32,663 nt of DNA from Clostridia bacterium (GCA_017464305.1 JAFUDS010000033.1:1-32663); one strand, 5' to 3'. Counted from the first letter of the stretch, positions 1 to 8,777 are shown. The notes: a model not told the origin generated them from the letters alone. Made by a program: numbers and translations.

Positions 1-10
1 GATGACCTTT

Positions 11-163
11 TCAAAAAATCCCACGATTCCAATCATTCTGGTCATCGTGGGATTTCTTTTTTCGGTTGTAGACCTTCTTGCTGGCAAAGGCTTTTGTGGC
101 CGGTGGAATCGGCCATGTTCGCCGCTGCTGGCTGTCCAACGTTCTTCGGGATTTCTTGCCCAT
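11..163 (-). CDS. possible small basic protein (50 aa)
   Basis: A short minus-strand frame starts at an ATG preceded by a weak GAGAGA-type ribosome site and ends just inside the window. The product is very basic and hydrophilic. It contains a Trp-Pro-Ile-Pro-Pro-Ala-Thr stretch followed by a SKKVYNRKKK segment. I recall similar short Arg/Lys-rich proteins with a 'W-x-NP-x-T ... YNRKK' pattern as orphan genes in Clostridia, but I cannot name a family. The last 15 codons run through a strong terminator hairpin (16-55), which is unusual for a real gene. The frame stays open upstream to about 394, but that part looks unlike protein. It could be non-coding. Confidence 0.35.
   Translation of the reverse strand: MGKKSRRTLDSQQRRTWPIPPATKAFASKKVYNRKKKSHDDQNDWNRGIF
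16..60. terminator. rho-independent terminator hairpin, possibly bidirectional
   Basis: A 12-bp perfect stem (16-27 with 44-55) is flanked by A-rich sequence on the left and a T-run on the right. It would stop plus-strand transcription entering from outside the window and minus-strand transcription of the small gene. Confidence 0.75.
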
Positions 164-387
164 CTTTTCTCTCGAAACAAATCGATTCATCTGGTCGCTC
201 TCAGTCCTTTCATACACGGCCTCTTCCTTTCGGAGATCTGTTTCCACTCCTTTCGATCTCCGGGTTCCTTGCCTTTCAACGCGCATAGGATAGCGCGAAA
301 AAACCAGCTTGTCATTAAACCTGTGGTTGAACTTTTGCAGCGGAGCAATTTCCAGCCCTAAATAGATCCAAACGCTATTTTTCTGGA

Positions 388-417
388 TTGACAAGAGGCG
401 GTTATCGCATGTATAAT
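388..417 (+). promoter_or_regulatory. sigma-A-type promoter for the XRE gene
   Basis: A consensus TTGACA (388-393) is separated by 18 bases from a consensus TATAAT (412-417), giving a predicted start near 424 and a leader of about 75 bases. The stretch 164-387 before it holds no convincing gene. It contains only short inverted repeats: CGGAGATC at 231-238 with 255-262, and AAATAG/CTATTT at 360-380. Confidence 0.75.
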
Positions 418-498
418 TGCACCCGTTTCACCACTGCCGTTTCTTCCTATGAACATGATGTACGATGTTGTTTTCAGTCAGCAGAAGAGGAGAATGGT

Positions 499-870
499 AT
501 GATGTATGAGCAAACTGCATATCCGGTCATTGATCTGGCTGAAACTGGCCGCCGCATTGAGCGGCAGCGCCGCGAGGCTGGATTGACCGTGCGGGATCTG
601 CAAGCCTATTTCGGGTTTGAGTATCCTCAGGCCATTTACAAGTGGCAGCACGGCGAGTGCCTGCCCACGGTGGATAACCTGCTGGCCTTGTCCAGGCTCC
701 TGCGGGTGCCCATGGAGGACCTCCTGGTGTATGATGACCAGGAGGTTCCTCATTTTTATCACAGAATGGTTCCTTTGGTTTTAGAGGAAAGACGATGGAG
801 CCGGGAGGTTTTCTTACAGGATTTTCGACGGGTGGGGAGGGGCAAATGGAAAAGGCAGCGGAAAGATTAG
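499..870 (+). CDS. XRE-family helix-turn-helix regulator
   Basis: A 123-aa cytoplasmic DNA-binding protein. Residues about 14-75 form an XRE/Cro-type HTH: an IERQRREAGLTVRDL opening helix, a turn, then AIYKWQHGECLPTVDNLLAL, the typical recognition helix and following helix, and a last helix ending near EDLL. The tail is rich in Arg and aromatic residues and carries no recognisable effector domain. The start is the first of two adjacent ATGs because an AGAAGAGGAG ribosome site lies 5-10 bases upstream; earlier in-frame codons lie next to the promoter. The next gene overlaps its 3' end by 25 bases, so translation is probably coupled. Targets are unknown; autoregulation is plausible but no operator is evident. 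Confidence 0.85.
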   Translation: MMYEQTAYPVIDLAETGRRIERQRREAGLTVRDLQAYFGFEYPQAIYKWQHGECLPTVDNLLALSRLLRVPMEDLLVYDDQEVPHFYHRMVPLVLEERRWSREVFLQDFRRVGRGKWKRQRKD

Positions 871-1130
871 CGGATAGGATCAAGCACGCAGACATGACGG
901 ATCCGATTCTTCGGCATATGGACGCCGCGGAATTTCTGCGGAACAAAGGATTCGATATTTCCACCTTTGTGGGATGCAAAGGAGCCCTCGTTTGGCTGGA
1001 GGAGGCCAAAGTTGAGGATGCTTTCTGGGAAGCAGGAAAAATCGATAATGCCGCTGATTGGTATTTGGGGGAAGCGCGAATCGAGGCCATGAAGAAAATT
1101 GTACAGGATAGGCTTGAGGCGTGGATGTAA
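846..1130 (+). CDS. hypothetical protein overlapping the XRE gene
   Basis: A 94-aa, mostly helical, soluble protein without signal peptide or membrane segment. I do not recognise the family. The ATG at 846 follows a GGGGAGGGG ribosome site within the last codons of the upstream XRE gene. This makes a translationally coupled pair. HTH plus small overlapping partner gives a toxin-antitoxin-like layout, but no toxin motif is visible and the function is unknown. It ends 34 bases before the yesN-type gene, so all four genes from 499 to 3641 may share a transcript. Confidence 0.65.
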   Translation: MEKAAERLADRIKHADMTDPILRHMDAAEFLRNKGFDISTFVGCKGALVWLEEAKVEDAFWEAGKIDNAADWYLGEARIEAMKKIVQDRLEAWM

Positions 1131-1164
1131 AATAGTTTCATGATTCTGGAGGAGGGATGCAGGT

Positions 1165-1902
1165 ATGTATAAGCTCATTATTATCGATGATGAACCGAAA
1201 ATCGCGGATGGGATGGCGCAGTTGTTTCCTTGGAATAATATCGGCTTTGAGGTGGTTCGAGCCTTTACCTCCGCGACGGAGGCGCTCCGTTATATAGAGG
1301 AGAACCCAGTAGATGTGGTGCTTAGCGATATTCAGATGCCTGATATGACTGGATTAGAGTTGTGCCAGCGGCTCATCAATATGGAGCGTATACAGGTGGT
1401 GCTTTTCTCAAGTTATCAGAATTATGAATATTTCCGGTCTGCAATTCAGCTGGGAGTGGCGGATTACCTGCTGAAACCGTTGACATATCAAGCCCTGACG
1501 GAGACATTTACAAATCTGAAGGAAAAAATGGATGAAGCGGGGAATCAGGAGCCGGAAAGACCCGCTGGGTACTATGAAAATCTGATTTTGCAGGTGGATG
1601 AATACCTTCGGGGGCATTTGCAGGATGCGACTCTGACTCGCTGCGCGAAGAGAGTAGCCTTGAGCCCCTCCTATCTGTCCCGCATCTATAAGGAGCACAG
1701 TGGGAAAAACTTTATGGATCGATTGCTGGAGCTGCGAATGGAACGCGCCTGCGAATTGTTGAACAATCCGGACTATAGGGCCTATGATGTGGCGTATGAT
1801 GTAGGATACGACAGCCCGAATAATTTCAGCCGGGCTTTCAAAGCCTATACAGGCTGTACACCCAGTGAGTATCGACACCGCGAGGAGGAAAAGCGTAGAT
1901 GA
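1165..1902 (+). CDS. YesN-type response regulator (REC + AraC HTH)
   Basis: A 245-aa DNA-binding response regulator. The N-terminal receiver domain (about 1-120) has the acidic pair in IIIDDEP, the phospho-acceptor Asp55 in LSDIQMPD, and the conserved Lys104 in LLKPL. The C-terminal AraC-type double HTH (about 145-240) has the signatures ALSPSYLSRIYKEHSG and AYDVGYDSPNNFSRAFKAYTG. A GGAGG ribosome site precedes the ATG. Its stop overlaps the start of the sensor kinase by 4 bases (ATGA), typical of YesN/YesM pairs. In this family the regulator activates a nearby carbohydrate ABC importer, so the 3797-7041 genes are the probable target. The inducing sugar is not deducible. Confidence 0.95.
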   Translation: MYKLIIIDDEPKIADGMAQLFPWNNIGFEVVRAFTSATEALRYIEENPVDVVLSDIQMPDMTGLELCQRLINMERIQVVLFSSYQNYEYFRSAIQLGVADYLLKPLTYQALTETFTNLKEKMDEAGNQEPERPAGYYENLILQVDEYLRGHLQDATLTRCAKRVALSPSYLSRIYKEHSGKNFMDRLLELRMERACELLNNPDYRAYDVAYDVGYDSPNNFSRAFKAYTGCTPSEYRHREEEKRR

Positions 1903-3641
1903 AGAAGAGGTTCTTTTTCCGGCGGGCGGTGAAGTATTTTCTGATCATGGTGGCGCCTACGGTGCTGCTGTTTGCAGCGTTTATGGTCAATGCGATCTCC
2001 TCTCAGGAAAAACAGCTGCGCTATGATGGGCAAATGACGCTGGATGCGGCGGTGGAAAACTGTGATATGACCCTGAATGGGCTAACGGTGCAGAATGATT
2101 TATTGACTGGTTCCTCTCGAATGCGGATGGCGCTAAGCCGTATTCTGACCAATAAAGAAATCTCCTATACCGACAGCGTATTTTTGTATTCCTTGCGGAC
2201 GACGCTGAGCAGCATGGTGGATGGCAATCCGACACTGGAACGGATCGTGCTTTGGCTGGATGATGCTCCGCGAGCCCTGACATCAGATGGACCTGGAATT
2301 GAATTTCTTTCCACAATGACGGATTTTTCCTGGAAGGAAGCATACCAGATGATGGAACCGGAGCAGCGTATCGGAGTGCGGAAGGTGACAGACGGAAGCG
2401 GTTTAACGAGAGTTCTGATGATCCGCCGGATGCTCCAGACCCATGGTTGCGCGGTGACCTACATTAACTCGGACCGATGGATTCAGTCCCTGCATGCGCT
2501 GTTGCACCGACAAAATGAATACCTGATGGTGTTGAATTCAGAAGGAGAATTGCTGGTTTCGGTGACTAACGATGGCCGGCCTTTTCACTTTGATCAGACG
2601 GAGATCATGAAGTTGTTGACAGCTCAGGATGGAACATGGATTCAGGCGGCTGGGGAGCACTTTCTCTTTGATCGTTCCACGGGGGAAAACTTTATTCTGC
2701 TCAGCGGCATTCCCCGGCGAACCATGGCCGCGGCGGTGTCAGAGGTGTGGCGGACCTTTCTGTTGATCTTGCTGGTGGATCTGGCAGTGGTGATGACCCT
2801 GGCCTGGGTCACCACGCGGCGATTGACTGGACAAATGCATGATATTATTCAGATGTTTGATGATGCGATGCATGAGCGGCCTGTGAAGAAGCCGGATTTT
2901 CGGAAGCATCGAGATGAGTCGGATATCATCATGGATAATATCATCTATATGTACCTGAAGGATAATGCCTTGCGGGATAGGGTAGAGGAGGCAGTTCTGA
3001 GGAAGGAAAATGCGGAGCTGATGGCGCTTCAGCTGCAAATCAATCCTCACTTTCTCTATAATACCCTACAGACGATGGATTTTGCCATCCTAACTGGCAA
3101 GGCGGATAAGCAGGAGCTGTCGGATGTGTTTCACGATTTGTCCGGCATTTTGAAGTATGCCCTTTCCAGCCCCCAGGAGCCGGTGGTTCTGGCGGATGAG
3201 TTAGATTGCCTGAAGCGGTATGTGGATATTCAGCGATATCGCTTCGGAGACCAGTTTGTATTGTACATTGAAATGGAGGAGAAATTGAAGCAGGCACAGG
3301 TCTTCCGGATGATGCTGCAGCCGTTGGTGGAAAACAGCATGATTCATGGCCTGAATGGTTTGAAAGAGCGGGGATATATCTGGGTGCGGGCAGCCCGGAA
3401 TGGGGATCGGCTGACCGTCTCGGTGACAGATAGCGGCGCTGGCATGACGGAAGAGGAGCGTATAAAGCTGTTGAAAACGATCAATGACGCTGGTTCCAGG
3501 TCCATCGGATTGACTAATCTGAATCGAAGATTGATTCTTTCCTATGGAAAAGAGAGTGCCTTACGTATTGATTCGGTTCCCTTTGAAGAAACCACTGTTA
3601 GCTTCGAGATCCCTTACAAAAGTATCATTTCTTGCGGATAA
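1899..3641 (+). CDS. YesM-type sensor histidine kinase
   Basis: A 580-aa membrane sensor kinase. A first membrane segment lies at about 13-33, an extracytoplasmic sensor region at about 35-280, and a second membrane segment at about 284-303. Then comes a HAMP-like linker and the His_kinase domain with phospho-acceptor His384 in QLQINPHFLYNTLQ. The HATPase domain shows the N-box Asn479 (QPLVENSMIHG) and the G1 box DSGAG at 511-515. Length and order are normal for the LytS/YesM class. It is translationally coupled to the regulator at 1165. The large outer domain suggests direct sensing of a saccharide or of a binding protein; this is inference from family knowledge. Confidence 0.95.
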   Translation: MKKRFFFRRAVKYFLIMVAPTVLLFAAFMVNAISSQEKQLRYDGQMTLDAAVENCDMTLNGLTVQNDLLTGSSRMRMALSRILTNKEISYTDSVFLYSLRTTLSSMVDGNPTLERIVLWLDDAPRALTSDGPGIEFLSTMTDFSWKEAYQMMEPEQRIGVRKVTDGSGLTRVLMIRRMLQTHGCAVTYINSDRWIQSLHALLHRQNEYLMVLNSEGELLVSVTNDGRPFHFDQTEIMKLLTAQDGTWIQAAGEHFLFDRSTGENFILLSGIPRRTMAAAVSEVWRTFLLILLVDLAVVMTLAWVTTRRLTGQMHDIIQMFDDAMHERPVKKPDFRKHRDESDIIMDNIIYMYLKDNALRDRVEEAVLRKENAELMALQLQINPHFLYNTLQTMDFAILTGKADKQELSDVFHDLSGILKYALSSPQEPVVLADELDCLKRYVDIQRYRFGDQFVLYIEMEEKLKQAQVFRMMLQPLVENSMIHGLNGLKERGYIWVRAARNGDRLTVSVTDSGAGMTEEERIKLLKTINDAGSRSIGLTNLNRRLILSYGKESALRIDSVPFEETTVSFEIPYKSIISCG

Positions 3642-3702
3642 AGCAAAAAATGATATGAAAGGGAAAGGATAATTCGTAAAAGGTGCGCAGTTCTTCACAA
3701 AT

Positions 3703-3714
3703 TGGAATATTCCA
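3703..3714. promoter_or_regulatory. perfect 12-bp palindrome upstream of the sugar-binding gene
   Basis: TGGAATATTCCA is a perfect dyad in the 155-base gap between the sensor kinase and the binding-protein gene. It is a candidate operator. No well-spaced -35/-10 pair is evident; the sequence TAAGAT at 3733-3738 could serve as a -10. Confidence 0.3.
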
Positions 3715-3796
3715 GCAGGGACCGAATTCTGGTAAGATGCAAACAACTAATCCCGGAATAAACACCCGGGGGAAAAGCAAAAGGAGGAAATCCCAA

Positions 3797-5080
3797 ATGA
3801 AAAAGTGTTTAGCCCTGATGCTGGCCCTGTGCCTGGCGCTGCCCATGGTGGCGCTGGCGGAGGACAACGTGACCTTGCGGTTTTCCTGGTGGGGCGGCGA
3901 TGAGCGCCATGCGGCGACGATCGCGGTCATCGAGCAGTACGAAGCGGCCCATCCCAATGTGAAGATCGAGCCTGAGTATGGTTCCTCTGATGGTTACAAC
4001 GACAAACTGGCCACCCAACTGTCCGGCGGAACTGCTCCGGATATTATCCAGATCGATCCAGCTTTCCTGCCTTCCTACGCTCTGAGCGACGCGGGATATT
4101 TGGTGGATCTGAACACCACCGCTTTCGATTTCAGTCTGAGCGATCCCGCTTATTACACTCTGCCTATGAATGGCGGCTTCGACGGCAAGCAGTACGGCAT
4201 GCCTTCCGGTATCTCCGGCGCAGCCATCCTGGTGAACAACGAAATGGCGGAGAAGTATGGAATCGATTTCCATACGCAGTATACCTGGGATGATGTATTC
4301 GCCTGGGCGAAGCAGGTTCATGAGGCGGATCCGGAAGTGTATCTGTTCGAGGCCAACAAGACCATGATCGCAGCTTGCGGCGCGGCCATCTGGGCGAAGC
4401 AGAATTACGAAGGAAAGACTTTCTTTGATCCTGAAACCAAGACCGTAAACTACACGGTGGAAGAGCTGGCCGGCGTTTACACCTTTGTGAAGCGTCTGTT
4501 TGACGAAGGTGTGGTAGCGCCTGTGTCCTACATGGCGGCCTATGAAGGCGACAACATGCAGAATGACCCCAACTGGGTGTCCGGTGACAAGTATGTGGCT
4601 GCGTTGAGCTACACTTCCACCTGTGAGACCATGGCGGCCGCGGCGCCGAACAATACCTTCTCCGCAGGCCTGTTCCCCCTGACTGCCGGCTCTGACATTC
4701 CGGCCTGGAATTCCAACTGCCCCCAGGTGTTTTCTATCAACTCCAAGAGTGCTAATATTGAAGCGGCGGTGGACTTCCTGAACTATTTCTACAATGACGA
4801 GACCGCTATGGCGACCCTGGGCTCCGTTCGCTCCGTGCCTCCGACTGCCCGGGCTCGTGAAATCTGTGCTGAAAACGGACTGATCAGCCCGCTGCTGGCT
4901 CAGGCTTGCGATATCTGCGGTTCCTACTCCGGCATCCCGGATGACTCCCTGTACAATGGCTCCGAAGCCAAGCAGATCATGTGGGACGCCATTGAGGAGA
5001 TCGGCTATGGCGCTGCGACGCCTGAGCAGGAAGCCCAGAACGTATATGACCTGTGGACGGACTACGCTGCCAGCAAGTAA
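3797..5080 (+). CDS. sugar ABC transporter substrate-binding protein
   Basis: A 427-aa extracellular solute-binding protein of family 1, which captures an oligosaccharide for the two permeases downstream. A signal peptide occupies about residues 1-21 and probably ends at VALA before Glu-Asp. The mature part opens with the family-typical VTLRFSWWGGDERH and continues with YEAAHPNVKIEPEY. The ATG at 3797 is chosen because AAGGAGGAAA lies 7 bases upstream and the signal peptide begins there. There is no lipobox Cys at the cleavage site, so it looks secreted rather than lipid-anchored. Substrate is unknown; the neighbouring GH43 suggests arabino- or xylo-oligosaccharides. Confidence 0.93.
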   Translation: MKKCLALMLALCLALPMVALAEDNVTLRFSWWGGDERHAATIAVIEQYEAAHPNVKIEPEYGSSDGYNDKLATQLSGGTAPDIIQIDPAFLPSYALSDAGYLVDLNTTAFDFSLSDPAYYTLPMNGGFDGKQYGMPSGISGAAILVNNEMAEKYGIDFHTQYTWDDVFAWAKQVHEADPEVYLFEANKTMIAACGAAIWAKQNYEGKTFFDPETKTVNYTVEELAGVYTFVKRLFDEGVVAPVSYMAAYEGDNMQNDPNWVSGDKYVAALSYTSTCETMAAAAPNNTFSAGLFPLTAGSDIPAWNSNCPQVFSINSKSANIEAAVDFLNYFYNDETAMATLGSVRSVPPTARAREICAENGLISPLLAQACDICGSYSGIPDDSLYNGSEAKQIMWDAIEEIGYGAATPEQEAQNVYDLWTDYAASK

Positions 5081-5142
5081 TGAAGTTCAGCGAAACGGTT
5101 CTCGTGACCGTGAGTTTGAATGCGGTGTATCAGTCAAACCTG

Positions 5143-5180
5143 GGGAGAGTCTCTCTTTGAACAGGGGCTCTCCCTTTTCT
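5143..5180 (+). terminator. hairpin between binding-protein and permease genes
   Basis: GGGAGAG (5143-5149) pairs with CTCTCCC (5168-5174) and is followed by TTTTCT. In ABC operons such partial terminators or 3'-protecting hairpins raise binding-protein mRNA over permease mRNA. That role is inferred. Confidence 0.5.
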
Positions 5181-5202
5181 TACGCATAGGGAGGGAAAAC
5201 CC

Positions 5203-6114
5203 ATGACCAATACCGTCGCTCAACGAAAAATCAAAAGACGGAAATATTCCCGCCGGGATTATCAGGCATTTTTATATCTGGCTCCCTGGTTGATCGGGTT
5301 TCTGGTTCTCCAGTTGTACCCATTCATCATGTCGCTGATTTACTCCTTCTGTAATTATCAGCTGGGTACCACCCCGGTGTTCAACGGGCTGGAGAATTAT
5401 ATTCGCCTGTTTAATCGGGATGCGGATTTCATGAAGTCTCTGCGGGCAACGGGAATTTTTACCATCGTCGTGGTTCCGGGGAAACTGATTCTATCCTTGG
5501 CGGTAGCTATGTTTCTCAATCGGGACATGAAGGGGATCAACTTTGCCAGGACGGTATATTATATTCCCTCCCTTTTCGGCGGCAGCGTAGCGGTATCCGT
5601 GCTGTGGAAGATTCTGTTTCAAGATAATGGCATCGTTAATGCCTGGATCAACGCCTTGGGAGGGCGGACGATCCAGTTCTGGGGGGATCCTCGTTATGCC
5701 CTGGGGACCATCTGCTCCCTGGAGATCTGGCAGTTTGGCTCCTCCATGGTCATGTTCCTGGCTTCCCTGAAGCAGGTCCCCAAATCCCTGTACGAGGCGG
5801 CTGCAATCGATGGGGCGAATAGCTGGCATCAGTTCTGGCATGTGACGATCCCCCAGATTAGTCCGATCCTGTTCTTTAACATGATTATGCAGACCATTCA
5901 GGCGTTGCAGAACTTTACTTCCTCCTCTGTGATTACCAATGGGGGACCGTTGAAGAGCACCTATGTCATGGGCTTAAAGCTGTACAAAGAGGCCTTCACC
6001 AATTTCAAGATGGGCTATGCCAGCGCGATTTCATGGGTCATGTTCCTGATCATTATGATAGTAACGCTGTTGCTGTTCCGCTTTTCCTCTGCATGGGTCA
6101 GCTATGACGATTAA
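5203..6114 (+). CDS. sugar ABC transporter permease (LacF/UgpA-type)
   Basis: A 303-aa inner-membrane permease with six predicted membrane segments, the first in LYLAPWLIGFLVLQLYPF. The ATPase-docking EAA loop reads EAAAIDGANSWHQFWHVTIPQISP (about 199-222). The basic N-terminus (KRRKYSRR) fits the positive-inside rule. The start follows an AGGGAGGG ribosome site. It pairs with the MalG-type permease 15 bases downstream. No ATPase gene lies nearby, so a shared MsmX-like ATPase elsewhere in the genome probably energises the importer, as is common for CUT1 systems in Gram-positives. Confidence 0.95.
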   Translation: MTNTVAQRKIKRRKYSRRDYQAFLYLAPWLIGFLVLQLYPFIMSLIYSFCNYQLGTTPVFNGLENYIRLFNRDADFMKSLRATGIFTIVVVPGKLILSLAVAMFLNRDMKGINFARTVYYIPSLFGGSVAVSVLWKILFQDNGIVNAWINALGGRTIQFWGDPRYALGTICSLEIWQFGSSMVMFLASLKQVPKSLYEAAAIDGANSWHQFWHVTIPQISPILFFNMIMQTIQALQNFTSSSVITNGGPLKSTYVMGLKLYKEAFTNFKMGYASAISWVMFLIIMIVTLLLFRFSSAWVSYDD

Positions 6115-6129
6115 AGGGGTGCAAATGCG

Positions 6130-7041
6130 ATGAAGAAAAAAACGCTGGGGAACAAATTATTTTCCTATTTCTTGATTATTCTGATTGGTGTGATTCTGAT
6201 CTTCCCCATTGTGTGGATGTTTTGCGCCGCTTTCAAGACAAATGAGGAAATATTCGGCAGCACTGGCCTGCTGCCAAAGGCGTGGACATCCGCCGGGCTT
6301 CAGGCCTGGATGGCGGAGAACGAGGGTGGATCCTTCGGTCAGTACTTCGTGCATCTGTTTCATAATTTCGCAGAAAGCTGGTTGGGTACGGGACGAAATT
6401 CTTATGCTACCTTTTTCTGGAACAGCTTTAAGTTGGTGATTCCGACGGTGATTCTGACGCTGGTTTCCTCTACGCTGGTGGCTTATGGCTTTGCCAGGTT
6501 CAACTTTCCAGGGAAAAAGCTTCTCTTCGGTATTTTGATTGGCACCCTGATGTTGCCCAACGCGGTGGTGATCATTCCTCGTTATGCTATGTATGCGAAT
6601 TGGGGATGGGTGGATACTTACATGCCCTTTTATGTCCCTGCAGCGCTGGCGGCAGCTCCCTTCTTCGTATATATGCTGATTCAGTTCATGCGGGGACTGC
6701 CCAGAGATCTGGATGAATCGGCGTATATTGATGGCTGCTCCACCCTTCGCACCCTGGTGCAGATTCTGCTGCCCCTGATGGTGCCGGCCCTTTTTTCCGC
6801 GGGGCTATTCCAGTTTATGTGGACCTACAATGACTATTTTAACTCCCTGGTGTTTATCAATTCTGCTACGAAGTACACCGTTTCCTTGGGCCTGCGCCTG
6901 TCGCTGGACGGAGAAAGCGTGGTCAATTGGGGAAAGATGATGGCAGCTTCCTGCATAGCTGTGCTGCCCCTGATCATTTTGTTCTTTGCTGCTCAGAAGT
7001 ATTTTGTCGAAGGCATTGCGACAACAGGAATGAAGGGGTAA
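6130..7041 (+). CDS. sugar ABC transporter permease (MalG/LacG-type)
   Basis: The 303-aa second permease subunit of the CUT1 importer. It has the opening membrane helix FSYFLIILIGVILIFPIVWMF and the EAA loop DESAYIDGCSTLRTLVQILLPLMVPAL (about 194-220). It has the usual C-terminal helix and ends in GIATTGMKG, typical of this family. An extended outer loop (about 52-90) between the first two helices is usual for MalG-like subunits. It starts 15 bases after the partner permease, behind a GGGGTG-type ribosome site, so both are co-translated. Confidence 0.95.
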   Translation: MKKKTLGNKLFSYFLIILIGVILIFPIVWMFCAAFKTNEEIFGSTGLLPKAWTSAGLQAWMAENEGGSFGQYFVHLFHNFAESWLGTGRNSYATFFWNSFKLVIPTVILTLVSSTLVAYGFARFNFPGKKLLFGILIGTLMLPNAVVIIPRYAMYANWGWVDTYMPFYVPAALAAAPFFVYMLIQFMRGLPRDLDESAYIDGCSTLRTLVQILLPLMVPALFSAGLFQFMWTYNDYFNSLVFINSATKYTVSLGLRLSLDGESVVNWGKMMAASCIAVLPLIILFFAAQKYFVEGIATTGMKG

Positions 7042-7059
7042 AGTATACCTGGTGGATTT

Positions 7060-7090
7060 AGACGCCTGCGCGGTTTGAACGCAGGCGTCT
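7060..7090 (+). other. strong intergenic hairpin without T-run
   Basis: An 11-bp perfect stem (AGACGCCTGCG with CGCAGGCGTCT, 9-base loop) lies between the second permease and the GH43 gene. No T-tract follows, so it is more likely a processing or mRNA-stability element than a full terminator. Confidence 0.6.
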
Positions 7091-7174
7091 GTCCGTGAAA
7101 GGAGAAAGCGGCATTCCCCTCCTGGCAGCGGGGAGAAAACAGTGCAACCTGAATGTGAATAAAGGAGATGTAAC

Positions 7175-8761
7175 ATGGACAAGCGATTTGCACAGAACCC
7201 GATTTTCGATGGCTGGTGTTCTGATCCCAGCATTCTTCGAGTAGGGGAGGATTATTATATCGCGGCTTCTACCTTTGAGTGGATGCCGGGGGTGAACATT
7301 TTTCATTCCCGGGATTTGAAGCATTGGGAGCAGCTGGAAAGCCCGCTGACCGATGAGTTTTTGAACCTGGAAGGGTTGGAGCCCTCCTGTGCCATTTGGG
7401 CGCCGAATCTGACCTGGAGCAGCGGACTGTTTTATCTGGCCTATACCATTGTGAATTCCAGCACCAGTCGATTCAAGGATACGGATAATTTCATTACCGC
7501 CGCACCGGATATCCGGGGACCCTGGAGCGCGCCAGTGTTTGTAAATCGAATCGGGTTTGATCCTTCTGTGTTCCATGATGAGGATGGCCGAAAGTACATC
7601 GTGAATCAGACCATGGATCGGCGGACCTCTCGAAAGCGCTTTCAGGGAGTTAGCGTGACCGAGCTGAATTCGAAAACCCTGCGGCCGATAGGAGCCCCGC
7701 GACTGGTTTTTCCGGGTACGGATCGGGGAACCACCGAAGGTCCGAACCTGATGAAGAAGGACGGATGGTATTATCTGACAGCGGCAGAAGGGGGCACTTC
7801 ATATGGGCATTGTGTCACCATTGCTCGCAGCCGGAACATCTGGGGCCCATATGATGTAGATCCGGACAATCCAATGCTGTCTTCCACGGGCACGGATTGC
7901 CGCTTGCAGCGGGCGGGCCACGGGCAGTTTGTGATGTCCCCGGAGGGAGAATGGTATATGGCCCATCTCTGCAGTCGCCCCCTGGATCATCAGTGGAGCG
8001 TTCTGGGCCGGGAATGCGCGATCCAGAATATTGTATGGACGAAGGAAGGCTGGCCCAGGGTGGCGGATGAGGAGGGAAATCCGATCTCCCATGCTCAGCC
8101 GAAGGATCTGTTTCGGATGCCTCAAGGGGAGGAGCACACCTTTCCTGGGGTCCCTTCACGAACCAATTTCGGTGAGGGGATTCCACCGCAATGGATGAGC
8201 TTACGCCAGGGGTGGCAGCGAAATGGTATGAGCCTGACGGAGCGGCCCGGCTGGCTGCGGATCCATGGCGGCCTGTCCCTCTGCAGTCATTTTCGTCAGC
8301 ATCTGCTTGCTCGGCGGGTAACAGGGCTGAACTTCCAGGCGGAGACGCGGATGGAATTCCGCCCCCTGTGCTACAATCATACCGCCGGACTGGTGGTGAT
8401 GTATAATTGTCTGAACTGGTATTACCTCTTTGTGTCTGCTGACGATGAGGGGATACCTCTGCTCTGTGTTTCTGCCTGCGAGAATGGAGTGCTGAAGGAT
8501 CTGGATGAGATTCCGATGGACGCCTCTTGCGGGGAATACCTCCTTTGCGCGGAAGGGGAGACGGGATCTCTGCGTTTCTTCTTCCAGCAGAAGGAGGAGC
8601 CAAGGCAGGCCATCGGTCCGGAATTGGATATGCGCATCCTCTCTGATGAGCATGTGGATGGCAATGGCTTCACCTCGGCCATGATAGGTGTTTGCTGCCA
8701 GGACCTGAGAGGGGATGGCACCTATGCGGACTTTGAATGGTTTGATTACAGAGATCGGTAG
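7175..8761 (+). CDS. GH43 beta-xylosidase / alpha-L-arabinofuranosidase-type
   Basis: A 528-aa glycoside hydrolase of family 43, without signal peptide and therefore cytoplasmic. It would trim imported oligosaccharides. The five-bladed propeller (about 1-320) has the three expected acidic residues: base Asp17 (CSDPS), pKa modulator Asp129 (GFDPSVFHDEDG) and acid Glu189 (GTTEGPNL). The FEWMPGVNIFHSRDLKHW stretch is close to the xylosidase/arabinofuranosidase subfamilies. The C-terminal part (about 340-528) is the beta-sandwich usually fused to them. An AAAGGAG ribosome site supports the ATG. It follows the importer by 133 bases and probably belongs to the same operon. Exact sugar specificity cannot be read from sequence. 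Confidence 0.92.
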   Translation: MDKRFAQNPIFDGWCSDPSILRVGEDYYIAASTFEWMPGVNIFHSRDLKHWEQLESPLTDEFLNLEGLEPSCAIWAPNLTWSSGLFYLAYTIVNSSTSRFKDTDNFITAAPDIRGPWSAPVFVNRIGFDPSVFHDEDGRKYIVNQTMDRRTSRKRFQGVSVTELNSKTLRPIGAPRLVFPGTDRGTTEGPNLMKKDGWYYLTAAEGGTSYGHCVTIARSRNIWGPYDVDPDNPMLSSTGTDCRLQRAGHGQFVMSPEGEWYMAHLCSRPLDHQWSVLGRECAIQNIVWTKEGWPRVADEEGNPISHAQPKDLFRMPQGEEHTFPGVPSRTNFGEGIPPQWMSLRQGWQRNGMSLTERPGWLRIHGGLSLCSHFRQHLLARRVTGLNFQAETRMEFRPLCYNHTAGLVVMYNCLNWYYLFVSADDEGIPLLCVSACENGVLKDLDEIPMDASCGEYLLCAEGETGSLRFFFQQKEEPRQAIGPELDMRILSDEHVDGNGFTSAMIGVCCQDLRGDGTYADFEWFDYRDR

Positions 8762-8777
8762 AAAGTATACCGCCCTC

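Noticed and set aside
7815-8603. A long minus-strand frame inside the GH43 gene
   Set aside because: It is Pro/Arg/Ser-rich, typical of an antisense shadow, and the GH43 frame is certain.
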